From contig NZ_JRGK01000051.1 in the NCBI RefSeq assembly GCF_000764645.1, positions 1 to 53,967 of the forward strand: a stretch of 53,967 bases of DNA, written 5' to 3'. The DNA comes from Aeromonas finlandensis (GTDB lineage: Bacteria > Pseudomonadota > Gammaproteobacteria > Enterobacterales > Aeromonadaceae). Position 1 is the first letter of the stretch; every line of letters starts with the position of its first letter. Below the pieces are notes generated by a model, which saw nothing but the letters and a program-made list of their open reading frames with translations, was not told the origin of the DNA and ran no database searches. Both the position numbers and the translations under genes were made by a program. This document shows, in pieces, positions 1-8,383 of the stretch.

Positions 1-518
1 TAGCGACCGTTGGCGGAGAGATCCACTGTATTGACCTGCTCGGTGTGCCCCAGAAACTGCAGGCGACGGCCGCTTTGGGTATCGAGCCACTCTGCCTTGC
101 CATCTTCCCGGCCGATCAGCACATAGCGCCCGTCAGCAGAGAGCGCTATGTCCCTCAGCTTGGATTCAGGAAGTGAGTAGTAGCCTTGTGACTGCCCATC
201 CTGCAACCGCCAGGTGGCAAAGGTGTCGGTTGTGGCGGTGACGGCATGGCTGTTGCCTTCGGAAAAACGGGTAATGAAAACGAGATCGTCCGGCGAGTCG
301 GACTGCTTCCAGCGCCAGCGCTGACGGTTCTGCTCCAGATCCCAGACGACAATGCCCTGGCTGATGCTGGAGACGATGGCCTGTTTGCCATCGCTGGCCA
401 GATCTGCGGTCAGTAATCCGGTGCTGGCGAGGGAAAGTTGCTGGTTTGGCGGGGAGCTCTGCTCGCAACCGGTGAGCATAAAACAGAGGCTCATCAGATA
501 AATGGCACTTTTTATCAT
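1..518 (-). CDS. WD40-repeat lipoprotein, 3' part cut by window edge
   Basis: The gene reads leftward from an ATG at 518 and runs off the window start, so only about 172 N-terminal residues are visible. The N-terminus is a short hydrophobic signal ending in a lipobox (MLTGC), so the product should be a lipid-anchored envelope protein. After it come beta-propeller-like repeats with WD40-type phrases such as IVVWDLEQ, DIALSADGRYVLIG and LGHTEQVNTVDLSANG. These propellers normally act as protein-interaction scaffolds; no catalytic function can be read. It is divergent from fkpA with 118 bp between starts, so the two probably have back-to-back promoters. The specific role is unknown. Confidence 0.8.
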   Translation of the reverse strand, partial: MIKSAIYLMSLCFMLTGCEQSSPPNQQLSLASTGLLTADLASDGKQAIVSSISQGIVVWDLEQNRQRWRWKQSDSPDDLVFITRFSEGNSHAVTATTDTFATWRLQDGQSQGYYSLPESKLRDIALSADGRYVLIGREDGKAEWLDTQSGRRLQFLGHTEQVNTVDLSANGR

Positions 519-636
519 TTTTGCGGTCTCACGCTTTTGTTACCTGCGATCACGGCGTTAGTATAAGGCGCTTATCACGATAAACCTCTCATTTCACGAT
601 GGAACCGAGAGCGGTATTTGGAGTTTGGAGAAACTG

Positions 637-1440
637 ATGAACAAATTTCTGAAGGTGTCCCTGTTGGCGGCGGCGGTTGCCGTCGGTCTGACTGCTTGCC
701 AAAAAGACGAGAAGCCTGCTGCGGCCAATACCGCCGAAGTGAAGGCAGAAGCCAGCAAGCCGGCAGAGGCGACCAAGGCCGAAGCCAAGAGCTTTGAAGA
801 GCAATCCGGCTACGCAATTGGCCTCTCCATGGGTCGTTACATCGCTAACACCCTCGAGCGTCAGCAGGAACTGGGCATCAAGCTGGACAACGCCGTGATC
901 CTGAAAGGGGTGACCGACGGTCTTGGCAAAGAAACCAAGATGACTGACGAAGAGATCCAGAAGGTATTGCAGCAGTACGACGCCAAGATCAACGAGCTGA
1001 CCAAGGCCAAGGCCGAGAAAGATGCCGTTGATAATCTGAAGAAAGGCGAAGAGTACCTGGCTGCCAATGCCAAGAAAGAGGGTGTGAAGAGCACCGCATC
1101 CGGCCTGCAATACCAGGTCGAGAAGCTGGGTACTGGCGCCAAGCCGAAATCTACCGACATCGTCAAGGTTCACTACACCGGTACCCTGACTGATGGCACC
1201 AAGTTCGACAGCTCCGTCGATCGTGGCGAGCCGGCCACCTTCCCGCTCAACCAGGTTATCCCGGGTTGGACCGAAGGCGTGCAGCTGATGCCGGTTGGCT
1301 CCAAGTTCAAGTTCTTCCTGCCGTCCAAGCTGGCCTATGGCGAGCACGGTGCTGGCTCCATCCCGGCGAATGCCGTGCTGGTATTTGACGTTGAGCTGCT
1401 GGCTATCGAGAAGCCGGCTGCCGAAGACGCCAAGAAGTAA
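637..1440 (+). CDS. fkpA: FKBP-type peptidyl-prolyl cis-trans isomerase FkpA (lipoprotein form)
   Basis: The product is 267 aa and catalyses proline cis-trans isomerisation with chaperone activity in the envelope. An Ala/Lys/Glu-rich linker and an N-terminal dimerisation domain (about residues 50-140) precede the FKBP domain (about 145-260). That domain shows VHYTGTLTDGTKFDSS, VIPGWTEGVQLM, LAYGEHGAGSIPANA and LVFDVELL. The ATG at 637 is preferred over an in-frame TTG at 625 because GGAG lies 6-7 nt upstream of it. Unlike E. coli FkpA, which is soluble in the periplasm, the signal here ends in LTAC, so lipidation and membrane anchoring (as in Mip) are likely. A strong terminator follows. Confidence 0.93.
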   Translation: MNKFLKVSLLAAAVAVGLTACQKDEKPAAANTAEVKAEASKPAEATKAEAKSFEEQSGYAIGLSMGRYIANTLERQQELGIKLDNAVILKGVTDGLGKETKMTDEEIQKVLQQYDAKINELTKAKAEKDAVDNLKKGEEYLAANAKKEGVKSTASGLQYQVEKLGTGAKPKSTDIVKVHYTGTLTDGTKFDSSVDRGEPATFPLNQVIPGWTEGVQLMPVGSKFKFFLPSKLAYGEHGAGSIPANAVLVFDVELLAIEKPAAEDAKK

Positions 1441-1456
1441 TTCATCCGATGTAATG

Positions 1457-1485
1457 AAAAACGGCTCCTTAGGGAGCCGTTTTTA
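1457..1485 (+). terminator. Rho-independent terminator of fkpA
   Basis: Stem ACGGCTCC/GGGAGCCGT with a TTA loop, followed by a T run and preceded by an A run. It starts 16 nt after the fkpA stop codon. Confidence 0.9.
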
Positions 1486-1592
1486 CTTGCGCATCTCGTC
1501 GGTTCGCGGGATAAACTGAGAGCACTATGCTTTCCATTGTCCGGTCTTGCGCTAAAAATAGAGAGCAAAATCAATAAACAAGGAGCAATTCT

Positions 1593-2999
1593 GTGGCTGA
1601 AAACGCACCTCGTGTCCTGCTGGTGGAAGATACCCGGAGTCTGGCAGTAGTCTATGAACAGTACCTGCGGCTGGATGGCTACGAGGTTGTGCTGGCTGAC
1701 TGCGGTCAGCAGGCGCTGGCACAATTGCTGGCGAGTCCCCCCCCCGTGGTACTGCTGGATCTGGAGCTGCCGGATATGTCCGGCATGGATATTCTGCAGA
1801 TGATCACCGAACAGCAGCTCCCTTGCTCGGTGGTGGTGATCACCGCCCACGGTTCGGTGGATGTGGCGGTGGAGGCGATGCGCCTCGGTGCCTTCGATTT
1901 TCTGACCAAGCCGTTTGACAGCAAGCGGCTCTGCGCCACCGTTCGCAATGCCTTGAAACACCAGCAGTTGAGCTCGCTGGTTGCCCACTATCGGGAGAAC
2001 TTCGAGCGCAGCTCCTTTTTCGGTTTTATCGGTGCCTCCATGCCGATGCAGGCGGTCTATCGCATCATCGAGAGTGCAGCGCCCAGCAAGGCGACCGTCT
2101 TTATCACCGGCGAGAGCGGCACCGGCAAAGAGGTGTGCGCCGAGGCGATCCATCAGTCCAGCCCGCGCCGCGATCAGCCCTTTATCGCCCTCAACTGCGC
2201 CGCCATTCCCCACGATTTGATGGAGAGCGAGATCTTCGGTCATGTGAAGGGCTCCTTTACCGGTGCCCAGGGGGATCGTAAGGGGGCGGCCAGTCTGGCC
2301 GATGGTGGCACCCTGTTTCTCGACGAGATCTGCGAGATGGATCTCGACTTGCAAAGCAAGCTGCTGCGCTTTATCCAGACTGGCACCTTGCAGCGGGTCG
2401 GTAGCGGCAAGCTGGAGACGGTGGATGTGCGCTTTATCTGCGCAACCAACCGGGATCCCTTGCTGGAGGTGAAAGCGGGCCGTTTCCGTGAGGATCTTTA
2501 CTATCGCTTGCATGTCATTCCACTCACCCTGCCGCCGCTGCGGGAGCGGGGTGAGGATATCCTGCTGTTGGCGCGCACCTTGCTGCAGAGCTATGCGAAG
2601 GAGGAGAACAAGCGTTTTCGCGACTTCGATATTGAAGCCGCGCGGGTACTGCTCGACTACCCCTGGCCCGGCAACGTACGCGAGCTGCAAAACGTGGTAC
2701 GCAATATCGTGGTGCTCAATGACAAAGAGCTGGTGAGCCCGGATATTCTGCCACCCCCGCTCAAGGGGGGGGCCCCCCGGTTACCGGCAGAAGCCGCCGC
2801 AGTGGCATCGTCGGCTCCGCTTGTTACTGGTGCGGCAAACGGGCCGATCCGACCGCTCTGGCTGGTGGAAAAAGAGGTGATCGAGCAGGCCATCGCCAGC
2901 TGTGATGGCAATATTCCCAAGGCGGCGGCGCTGCTCGAGATCAGCCCCTCGACCATCTATCGCAAGAAGCAGGGGTGGGAGGAGGCCAATCTGGCCTAA
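1593..2999 (+). CDS. luxO: Quorum-sensing sigma-54 response regulator LuxO
   Basis: The product is 468 aa with the NtrC-type layout. The receiver spans about 1-125 (phospho-acceptor D56 in VVLLDLELPDMSG). The AAA+ domain has Walker A GESGTGKE at 173-180, a GSFTGA form of the sigma-54 contact loop at 220-225, and Walker B GTLFLDE at 239-245. A Fis-type HTH ends the protein (about 425-460, GNIPKAAALLEISPSTIYR). It matches Vibrio LuxO along its whole length; LuxO activates Qrr small RNAs with RpoN at low cell density. The GTG start at 1593 has AAGGAG upstream. Vibrio luxU normally follows luxO, but here a convergent TPR gene follows. The coding sequence holds a C9 tract (1737-1745) and a G8C6 tract (2765-2778), both possible slippage sites. 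Confidence 0.9.
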   Translation: MAENAPRVLLVEDTRSLAVVYEQYLRLDGYEVVLADCGQQALAQLLASPPPVVLLDLELPDMSGMDILQMITEQQLPCSVVVITAHGSVDVAVEAMRLGAFDFLTKPFDSKRLCATVRNALKHQQLSSLVAHYRENFERSSFFGFIGASMPMQAVYRIIESAAPSKATVFITGESGTGKEVCAEAIHQSSPRRDQPFIALNCAAIPHDLMESEIFGHVKGSFTGAQGDRKGAASLADGGTLFLDEICEMDLDLQSKLLRFIQTGTLQRVGSGKLETVDVRFICATNRDPLLEVKAGRFREDLYYRLHVIPLTLPPLRERGEDILLLARTLLQSYAKEENKRFRDFDIEAARVLLDYPWPGNVRELQNVVRNIVVLNDKELVSPDILPPPLKGGAPRLPAEAAAVASSAPLVTGAANGPIRPLWLVEKEVIEQAIASCDGNIPKAAALLEISPSTIYRKKQGWEEANLA

Positions 3000-3016
3000 A
3001 CCATCTTGCCAACGTA

Positions 3017-3040
3017 AAGGGCGGCCAGAGTGCCGCCCTT
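3017..3040. terminator. Bidirectional terminator between luxO and the TPR gene
   Basis: Perfect 9-bp stem AAGGGCGGC/GCCGCCCTT with a 6-nt loop in the short convergent gap. It can serve both flanking genes. Confidence 0.75.
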
Positions 3041-3056
3041 GTTATTTGGGGGGATA

Positions 3057-3923
3057 TTAGAGTTTGGCGAGGCGCTTGAGTCTGGCTAGTCGCTCTGCCT
3101 CGTTGGCCTTGAGCCAGTTATCGCGCGAGAGCAGAAACCAGGCGCGGGCGAAGTATTCCGCGGCCAGCGGATCGTCCAGTGCCAATGCATTTTCTCCCAG
3201 CTCCTCAAACAGATAGCCATCCTCCGGCTCACCCGCCTCGGCCATATCGGCCTTGAGTTGGTGCAACTCTGCCAGCGCCACTTGGTGCTGACCCTGCGCC
3301 CGGGTCAGGCGCGCCAGACTCCAGCGGGCGATAAACGCCTTGGCTGGATTGTTATGCTGCAGATGCCAGGCCAGGCACTTCTGCTGCTGGGTTTTGGCCT
3401 CATCAAAGCGGCCCAGCTCAAACAGGGTCCACCCCTGATTGTTATATAGTGCGGCCAGCCAGCTGCGCACCTTCTCGTCACTGCTGCGCTCCGCCAGCTC
3501 CATCGCCAGTTGATGCCAGCGGCTCTGCTCTTCCAGCGGCGCAGCGATGGCGATCATGTGGGCGGCGTCGATGGCGAGATAGGTCTCCTTCTCCTTGAGT
3601 CCCCACTGCCAGGCTTGTTCAAACAGGGTTCTGGCATTCGTCTTGTCGCCCGCCGAGTTAAAGGTGCGACCCCGCTCCAGCAAGGCCCTTATCCGGGCTC
3701 TGGGGGTGGCCTCGGTGAGGCGAGGCTCTATCTCGTCGAGCAGCTGGTGCGCTTCGGCAAACTGGCGTTGCAGCGAATGGGTGCGGGCGATCTGGGTCAG
3801 CAACTCCAGTTCGAGTTGCAGGTCGGCGGCGCGAGCTTCGGGAAGGAGTGCGTGAAAACGCAGGGCGGTGGCGGCGGGATCCTGATAATCCCACTGCGCC
3901 ATGAAATCGGGCGGATTGTCCAT
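3057..3923 (-). CDS. Tetratricopeptide-repeat protein, function unknown
   Basis: The product is 288 aa, cytoplasmic (no signal or membrane segment) and almost entirely helical. It is built of TPR-like helix pairs such as RQFAEAHQLLDEIEP, GDKTNARTLFEQAWQWG and NNQGWTLFELGRFDEAK. TPR arrays are protein-binding scaffolds; no partner can be inferred from this locus. The ATG at 3923 has a strong GGAGG five nt upstream. It is convergent with luxO. The next upstream gene on the same strand lies 94 bp away, so cotranscription with the small membrane protein is possible. Confidence 0.8.
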   Translation of the reverse strand: MDNPPDFMAQWDYQDPAATALRFHALLPEARAADLQLELELLTQIARTHSLQRQFAEAHQLLDEIEPRLTEATPRARIRALLERGRTFNSAGDKTNARTLFEQAWQWGLKEKETYLAIDAAHMIAIAAPLEEQSRWHQLAMELAERSSDEKVRSWLAALYNNQGWTLFELGRFDEAKTQQQKCLAWHLQHNNPAKAFIARWSLARLTRAQGQHQVALAELHQLKADMAEAGEPEDGYLFEELGENALALDDPLAAEYFARAWFLLSRDNWLKANEAERLARLKRLAKL

Positions 3924-4017
3924 CTGGCCTCCTGGCTGGCGATCCTTTCACCAAGATGCCTGCAGGTCATTGTTTGTTCAAGGGGGGTTCGTCACAGAGC
4001 TCCCCTCGGACATGACA

Positions 4018-4353
4018 TCAGTAGACCATGGCCAGACTCATCAGCATCAGACCGAGCGCGGCAAAGACCCCCTCCTTGATGGCGAGGCGCGGTACCAGCG
4101 CCTTGGGTAGCGCCGGAAACAGGCTCAAGGCAAAGCCGAGCCCCGGCATCAGCCAGTGGAACGCAGGGTTGCGCATGGCGGGATCGGCCACGCCATTGAT
4201 GACGATCAACAGAATAAACAGGGTGAAAGCGGGCAGGACCAACCAGCGCACACCGCTTGAGGCCACAGCACGCAGCGGCGAGATGCGACAGAGCAGCATG
4301 GTCACAAGGAACAGCACAAAAGGTGCCAGCAGATAGAACGGAGCAGGATTCAT
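4018..4353 (-). CDS. Small integral membrane protein, unknown function
   Basis: The product is 111 aa with about four hydrophobic stretches: FYLLAPFVLFLVTMLL, WLVLPAFTLFILLIVI, LMPGLGFALSLFPAL and VFAALGLMLMSLAMV. It is therefore an inner-membrane protein. The ATG at 4353 has an AGGAAA Shine-Dalgarno. I do not recognise the family. It lies between the TPR gene and the DUF2956 gene, all on the minus strand. Confidence 0.7.
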   Translation of the reverse strand: MNPAPFYLLAPFVLFLVTMLLCRISPLRAVASSGVRWLVLPAFTLFILLIVINGVADPAMRNPAFHWLMPGLGFALSLFPALPKALVPRLAIKEGVFAALGLMLMSLAMVY

Positions 4354-4497
4354 AACTATTTCCTGAAAACAAGGCGGCGGAAAACAGGGAGTCTGTCGCG
4401 AGAAGTGCGGGATTTAATCACTCCTCGCTCATGATGACCAGCTGCCAGGGCCCGCGATGTGAAGAGGATCCCAGGCAAAGGTTTGCCACAAGGGGCT

Positions 4498-4842
4498 TTA
4501 GCGCAACCAGAGCCAGGCTGCGGCAAAACCCAGCCAGCTCAGCACCAGCAAGATCCAGGGCAGGGGATGCTGATGGCTTACTTCAACCAACTCGAGCTGC
4601 TCGTCTTGCTCTTCGGTTTGCTGCTCGCCCTGCGGTTGTTTGGCTTTGGCCTGCAATTTTTTCTGGCGATTCGCCTCGCGGGCCCGCGCCTTCATCTGTT
4701 TTTTGTATTCATCGATGCCTTTCTGGATCCCTTGCGCGATCAGCTGGGTCTGCTCTTTGCTCTGCCCAGGCTTCTGGTTGGCACGGGCAATTTTCATTGC
4801 CTCCTGCTGGGTCTCGGGGGAAATCTTGTCGTACTTGGCCAT
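4498..4842 (-). CDS. DUF2956 family protein
   Basis: The product is 114 aa. Its conserved start (MAKYDKISPETQQEAMKIA, then KPGQSKEQTQLIAQGIQKGI) is characteristic of DUF2956, a small gammaproteobacterial family of unknown function. The middle is Lys/Arg/Gln-rich, probably coiled coil, and ends in a single C-terminal transmembrane helix (PLPWILLVLSWLGFAAAWLWL), which implies a tail-anchored inner-membrane protein. The start is supported by GGAGAG just upstream. No operon partner is evident. Confidence 0.85.
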   Translation of the reverse strand: MAKYDKISPETQQEAMKIARANQKPGQSKEQTQLIAQGIQKGIDEYKKQMKARAREANRQKKLQAKAKQPQGEQQTEEQDEQLELVEVSHQHPLPWILLVLSWLGFAAAWLWLR

Positions 4843-5257
4843 TAATTCTCTCCTCGGGCATGACTGGCTGGGGAGTATGCCATAAAGATCCGTCTCTTGG
4901 CGGCGGTAAATCGGTGTATTGCATCACGTAGCAAGTGAGGGCAGACAAATAGCAATTCAAGGTTTCAGAGGGTGACTCATGCTTGGCCAAAGAGCATAAC
5001 GGGGGGGATAAATGAGTTATAGATATACACTAACAATTGGTTTGTCAGTATCGTCAATCATTTAATGAAATATTGAAGTACCTCATGTTTTTAATTACAA
5101 AATAGTCAATTCAGCCTCATGGATGTTTATGAGCACTCGGTCACAATTATGATCATTGCTTATTCTTCGTTGGCCAACTCTACTTTCTGATTATGCTAGA
5201 TTTGTGCGCGGTCGCATCTGTACGACCTAAAATGATAATTAAAAAGGTGCAACGGAA
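4843..5257. promoter_or_regulatory. AT-rich intergenic region with candidate ushA promoter
   Basis: No convincing gene lies in these 415 bp. The right half is clearly AT-rich compared with the flanks. A sigma-70-like pair, TTGGCC at 5170-5175 and TATGCT at 5192-5197 with a 16-bp spacer, would place a start about 55 nt before ushA. No clear Pho, CRP or Fur site was found. Confidence 0.45.
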
Positions 5258-7030
5258 ATGAAACAACTGGTGATAGGAAGTGTGGCATTTGCTGTACTCA
5301 TGGCATTGGGCGGTTGTAATAGCTCAAGTAATGACAACACTAGCTCGAGTCTTGCCGAACAATCAAATCAAATAGGTGTAGATCAAACCAAGCCTTGTAC
5401 TGATGTTAACCATCCCTGCAAATTGACCATTCTGCACACTAATGATACACATGGGCGTTTTTGGCATAACATCGATGGCGAATATGGCATGGCCGCCCAA
5501 AAAACCCTGGTCGATCGTTTGAAGGCTGAGGCCAAGGCTGCGGGCAGTGATGTGCTGGTATTATCCGGTGGTGATGTGAATACCGGGGTACCGGAGTCAG
5601 ACCTGCTGAAAGCTGAGCCTGATTTTATTGCAATGAATGAGATTGGTTATGACGCCATGGCTGTCGGCAACCACGAATTTGATAACCCTATGTCTATCTT
5701 GAAAAAACAGGAGGGTTGGGCAAAGTTTCCGATGCTGGCGGCGAATATTTACGATAAAAAAACGGGTAAGCGGATCTTTAGTCCCTATAAAGTATTCAAG
5801 TTTGAAAATGGCTTGAAAATTGCCGTTGTTGGCTTGACCACCGAAGATACCGCAATTATTTCAAAGCAAGAGAACGTGAAGGATGTCGACTTCCGTAATC
5901 CGATACAGGAAGCTGACAAGGTTATCAAAGATATCCGAGCCAATAACGAGGCCAACATGGTCCTTGCTATTACCCATATGGGTCATTATGCCAATGCGCT
6001 TCATGGTAGTAATGCTCCGGGTGATGTCACTTTGGCGAGAACGCTGAAACCGGGCATGCTGGATGCTATTATCGGTGGCCACTCCCAGAATCCGGTGTGC
6101 ATGGAACGTTCATTTCTCAAATATGATACCAAGTTTGGTCCGGGTGAAAAATGTGTGCCGGATGAACAGAATGGTACTTATATCATGCAGGCTTACGAGT
6201 GGGGTAAATATGTCGGTCATGCCGAGTTCAGTTATGTTAATGGCAAGCTGACACTGGACAAGTATGAATTGGTGCCGATCAACCTGGTTAAACGCGATGC
6301 AAAACGGAATGCGTTGAAGCTGGCAGATGGCTCTCCTGATTTCTATAAGCCCGAGATCATCAAGGATCCAAAACTGTTTGAAACCCTGCAGCGTTATCAG
6401 GATGAGGGTGAGAAGCAGTTGTTGGTGCCGGTAGGTGATACCGATGGCCTCTTTATGGGCGAGCGGGATGTGGTTCGTACCCAGCAAACCAATCTTGGTC
6501 GCCTGATCACGACTGCCACTCAGACTCGCTTGAAGGCTGATTTTGCCATCGTTAACTCGGGTGGGGTACGTGACAATATTCAGGCTGGCAATATTACCTA
6601 TCGCAGCGTGCTGCAGGTTCAACCGTTTGGCAATATTGTGAGCTGGGTACACATGAATGGCTCAGAATTGCCGGATTATCTGGCTGCGTTGGCGACCAAA
6701 ACCGGTGGTGGATATCCCCAGTTCAGCGGCCTTGAGATGCGTGTTGATTGCGATGCCAAAAAGGTCGACATCAGCAAGATCGATGGTCAGGATTTTGACC
6801 CATCCAAGCAGTACAGCTTTGCCATTCCTGACTTCAGTGCGGCAGGCGGTGATGGTTATCCCAACATCAGCGCGAAGACAACCAACGTCGGTCTGGTCGA
6901 TGCGGTGGTGCTGAAAGAGTATATTGCACAGAACTCACCGCTTTCTGCTGTCGCGTATGATCCTAATGCAAAAGATCAGGTGCAGTTCTTTGCTGCGGGT
7001 CGATCAGTGCCGTCATGCCCGGCCAAATAA
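5258..7030 (+). CDS. ushA: UshA-type bifunctional UDP-sugar hydrolase/5'-nucleotidase, lipoprotein
   Basis: The product is 590 aa and removes phosphate from extracellular nucleotides (and UDP-sugars in UshA) so that nucleosides can be imported. The metallophosphatase domain shows ILHTNDTHGRFW, LSGGDVNTG, AVGNHEFDNP, ITHMGHY and IIGGHSQNPVC. The C-terminal substrate-binding domain shows NSGGVRDNIQAG, VQPFGNIV and a GGDGYPNIS motif. Similarity to E. coli UshA is end to end. The N-terminus ends in a lipobox (LGGC) followed by a Ser/Asn linker, so this is a lipoprotein as in Vibrio NutA, not a free periplasmic enzyme. It stands alone between promoter and terminator, and its base composition is lower in GC than its neighbours. 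Confidence 0.9.
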   Translation: MKQLVIGSVAFAVLMALGGCNSSSNDNTSSSLAEQSNQIGVDQTKPCTDVNHPCKLTILHTNDTHGRFWHNIDGEYGMAAQKTLVDRLKAEAKAAGSDVLVLSGGDVNTGVPESDLLKAEPDFIAMNEIGYDAMAVGNHEFDNPMSILKKQEGWAKFPMLAANIYDKKTGKRIFSPYKVFKFENGLKIAVVGLTTEDTAIISKQENVKDVDFRNPIQEADKVIKDIRANNEANMVLAITHMGHYANALHGSNAPGDVTLARTLKPGMLDAIIGGHSQNPVCMERSFLKYDTKFGPGEKCVPDEQNGTYIMQAYEWGKYVGHAEFSYVNGKLTLDKYELVPINLVKRDAKRNALKLADGSPDFYKPEIIKDPKLFETLQRYQDEGEKQLLVPVGDTDGLFMGERDVVRTQQTNLGRLITTATQTRLKADFAIVNSGGVRDNIQAGNITYRSVLQVQPFGNIVSWVHMNGSELPDYLAALATKTGGGYPQFSGLEMRVDCDAKKVDISKIDGQDFDPSKQYSFAIPDFSAAGGDGYPNISAKTTNVGLVDAVVLKEYIAQNSPLSAVAYDPNAKDQVQFFAAGRSVPSCPAK

Positions 7031-7102
7031 ACCGAGCATTGCAGTGTATTGGTTCATGTCACCGGTAATGCATGAATAAAGTGTGCGGTTGACAAACACA
7101 GC

Positions 7103-7137
7103 AATAAAAAGGGAGGCGCAATGCCTCCCTTTTTATT
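7103..7137 (+). terminator. Terminator of ushA
   Basis: Stem GGGAGGC/GCCTCCC at 7111-7129 inside a long A-run/T-run pair. Because it is symmetric it may also end the convergent Tim44-domain gene. Confidence 0.85.
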
Positions 7138-7164
7138 GGCTTATTTTTTATTACCAACCAATGA

Positions 7165-8025
7165 TCACAGCTGCTCGATACCGACGATATGCCAGGGGGC
7201 ATTGTCTTTCGCCAGATTGCGCTCGAGGTGCCACACCTCTTTGATATCTTCTTCGACCTGCTCCTGACGGTCCATGTAGCGGCCGCTGAAGCGTACGCTC
7301 ACCTGAGCCCAGTCGCTGCCGTAGTCGGCGCGTACCAGCTGGGTATCCACATACATCACTTCGGTGTGCTGGTCGCCAGTCAGTTCGGCACGTTCGGCTT
7401 TGAGCTGTTCAAATAGCTCCGGGCTGACGTATTCACGCACTTTTTCCAGATCGTTCTTGTTCCAGGCCTCTTGCAGGGTGCGATAGTGATCGCGGGCACC
7501 GGCCAGGAAGCTGTTCATGTCAAAGCCTGGCGGCAGGCGGAACGGCACGTCGCTGTCGGCAAAGCCGGTGGCTTGCGGGGCGCTGTTGTTCTGCTCGAAC
7601 TGCTGCGGGGCCGCGGATTGCGGTGGCTGATAGCCCGCATAGGCGGCCTGTTGTGGCTGTGGCGTCGCGACCTTGCCCCGGCGCATGGCGCGGAACAGGA
7701 AGACGGCACCCAGTGCCAGTGCGGCGATCAGCAGCATATCCATACCCTGCAGACCTTCAAAGGCACCGCTGCCCAGCAGGTAGGCAAACAGGCCACCGGC
7801 CAGCAGGCCACCCAGCAGACCGCCCATCATGCCGCTCTTTTTCGGCGGAGTCTGGGCACCCAGTGCAGGGTTCTTGGTGTCGACCGGTTTGGCCGCAGGC
7901 TGGGCCGGCGCAGTTTTGTAACTTTTACCAAAGGATTTGCCGCCGCCAAATTTCTTGGCTTCGGCGTGAGGTGCCCCCAGGCCAATGGCCAGGATCACGG
8001 CAAACAGGGTCAGCATCTTTTTCAT
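7165..8025 (-). CDS. Tim44-like domain membrane protein
   Basis: The product is 286 aa. A signal peptide (MKKMLTLFAVILAIGLGAPHAEA) is followed by a KFGGGKSFGKS basic/Gly segment typical of bacterial Tim44-domain proteins. A Gly-rich membrane region (GMMGGLLGGLLAGGLFAYLLGSG, then MLLIAALALGAVFLFRAM) and a Gln/Pro linker come next. The Tim44/NTF2-like domain fills the last ~120 residues, including LQEAWNKNDLEKVREYVSPELFEQL and the terminal WHIVGIEQL. Function in bacteria is poorly defined. The open frame extends upstream to 8205, but the signal peptide and an AAGAG at spacing support the ATG at 8025. Confidence 0.85.
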   Translation of the reverse strand: MKKMLTLFAVILAIGLGAPHAEAKKFGGGKSFGKSYKTAPAQPAAKPVDTKNPALGAQTPPKKSGMMGGLLGGLLAGGLFAYLLGSGAFEGLQGMDMLLIAALALGAVFLFRAMRRGKVATPQPQQAAYAGYQPPQSAAPQQFEQNNSAPQATGFADSDVPFRLPPGFDMNSFLAGARDHYRTLQEAWNKNDLEKVREYVSPELFEQLKAERAELTGDQHTEVMYVDTQLVRADYGSDWAQVSVRFSGRYMDRQEQVEEDIKEVWHLERNLAKDNAPWHIVGIEQL

Positions 8026-8210
8026 TTTGACTCTTTTCACTCTTGTCTGTGGGTGGGGCATGCTCCGCTTTGGCAAGCTCAGCAAGGCGCATGGCAGGCT
8101 GCCTGTCCCTAAATGTGTCGCAGCTTGTGCCGATAAGTACCATGATTGGCATGAATTATTCATGAACGAATTACCACTTCGAGTGGGTGTCAACGCAAGG
8201 AGCAAGCCGT

Positions 8211-8312
8211 ATGAAAAGCAGACGATTGAGCCGCAAAGAGCGCAAAATGCGCAGCAAAACCAGAAGCAGCAAGAGCGAACAGACCCTGGTCTGGCCCTTT
8301 ATGATGGTGTGA
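8211..8312 (+). CDS. Possible 33-aa basic small protein upstream of dnaB
   Basis: An ATG at 8211 follows an AAGGAG at 8 nt and opens a frame of 33 codons. The first two thirds are extremely basic (MKSRRLSRKERKMRSKTR) and the end is hydrophobic (TLVWPFMMV). It ends 71 bp before dnaB on the same strand. I do not recognise a family; the good ribosome site is the main support. It could equally be untranslated dnaB leader. Confidence 0.35.
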   Translation: MKSRRLSRKERKMRSKTRSSKSEQTLVWPFMMV

Positions 8313-8383
8313 GCCGCCAGATAGGGCTCGCCGTGTCAGGCTTTCTTTTGTAAAATTCACGTCCCCTTCCCGCTGCGGTTTTT

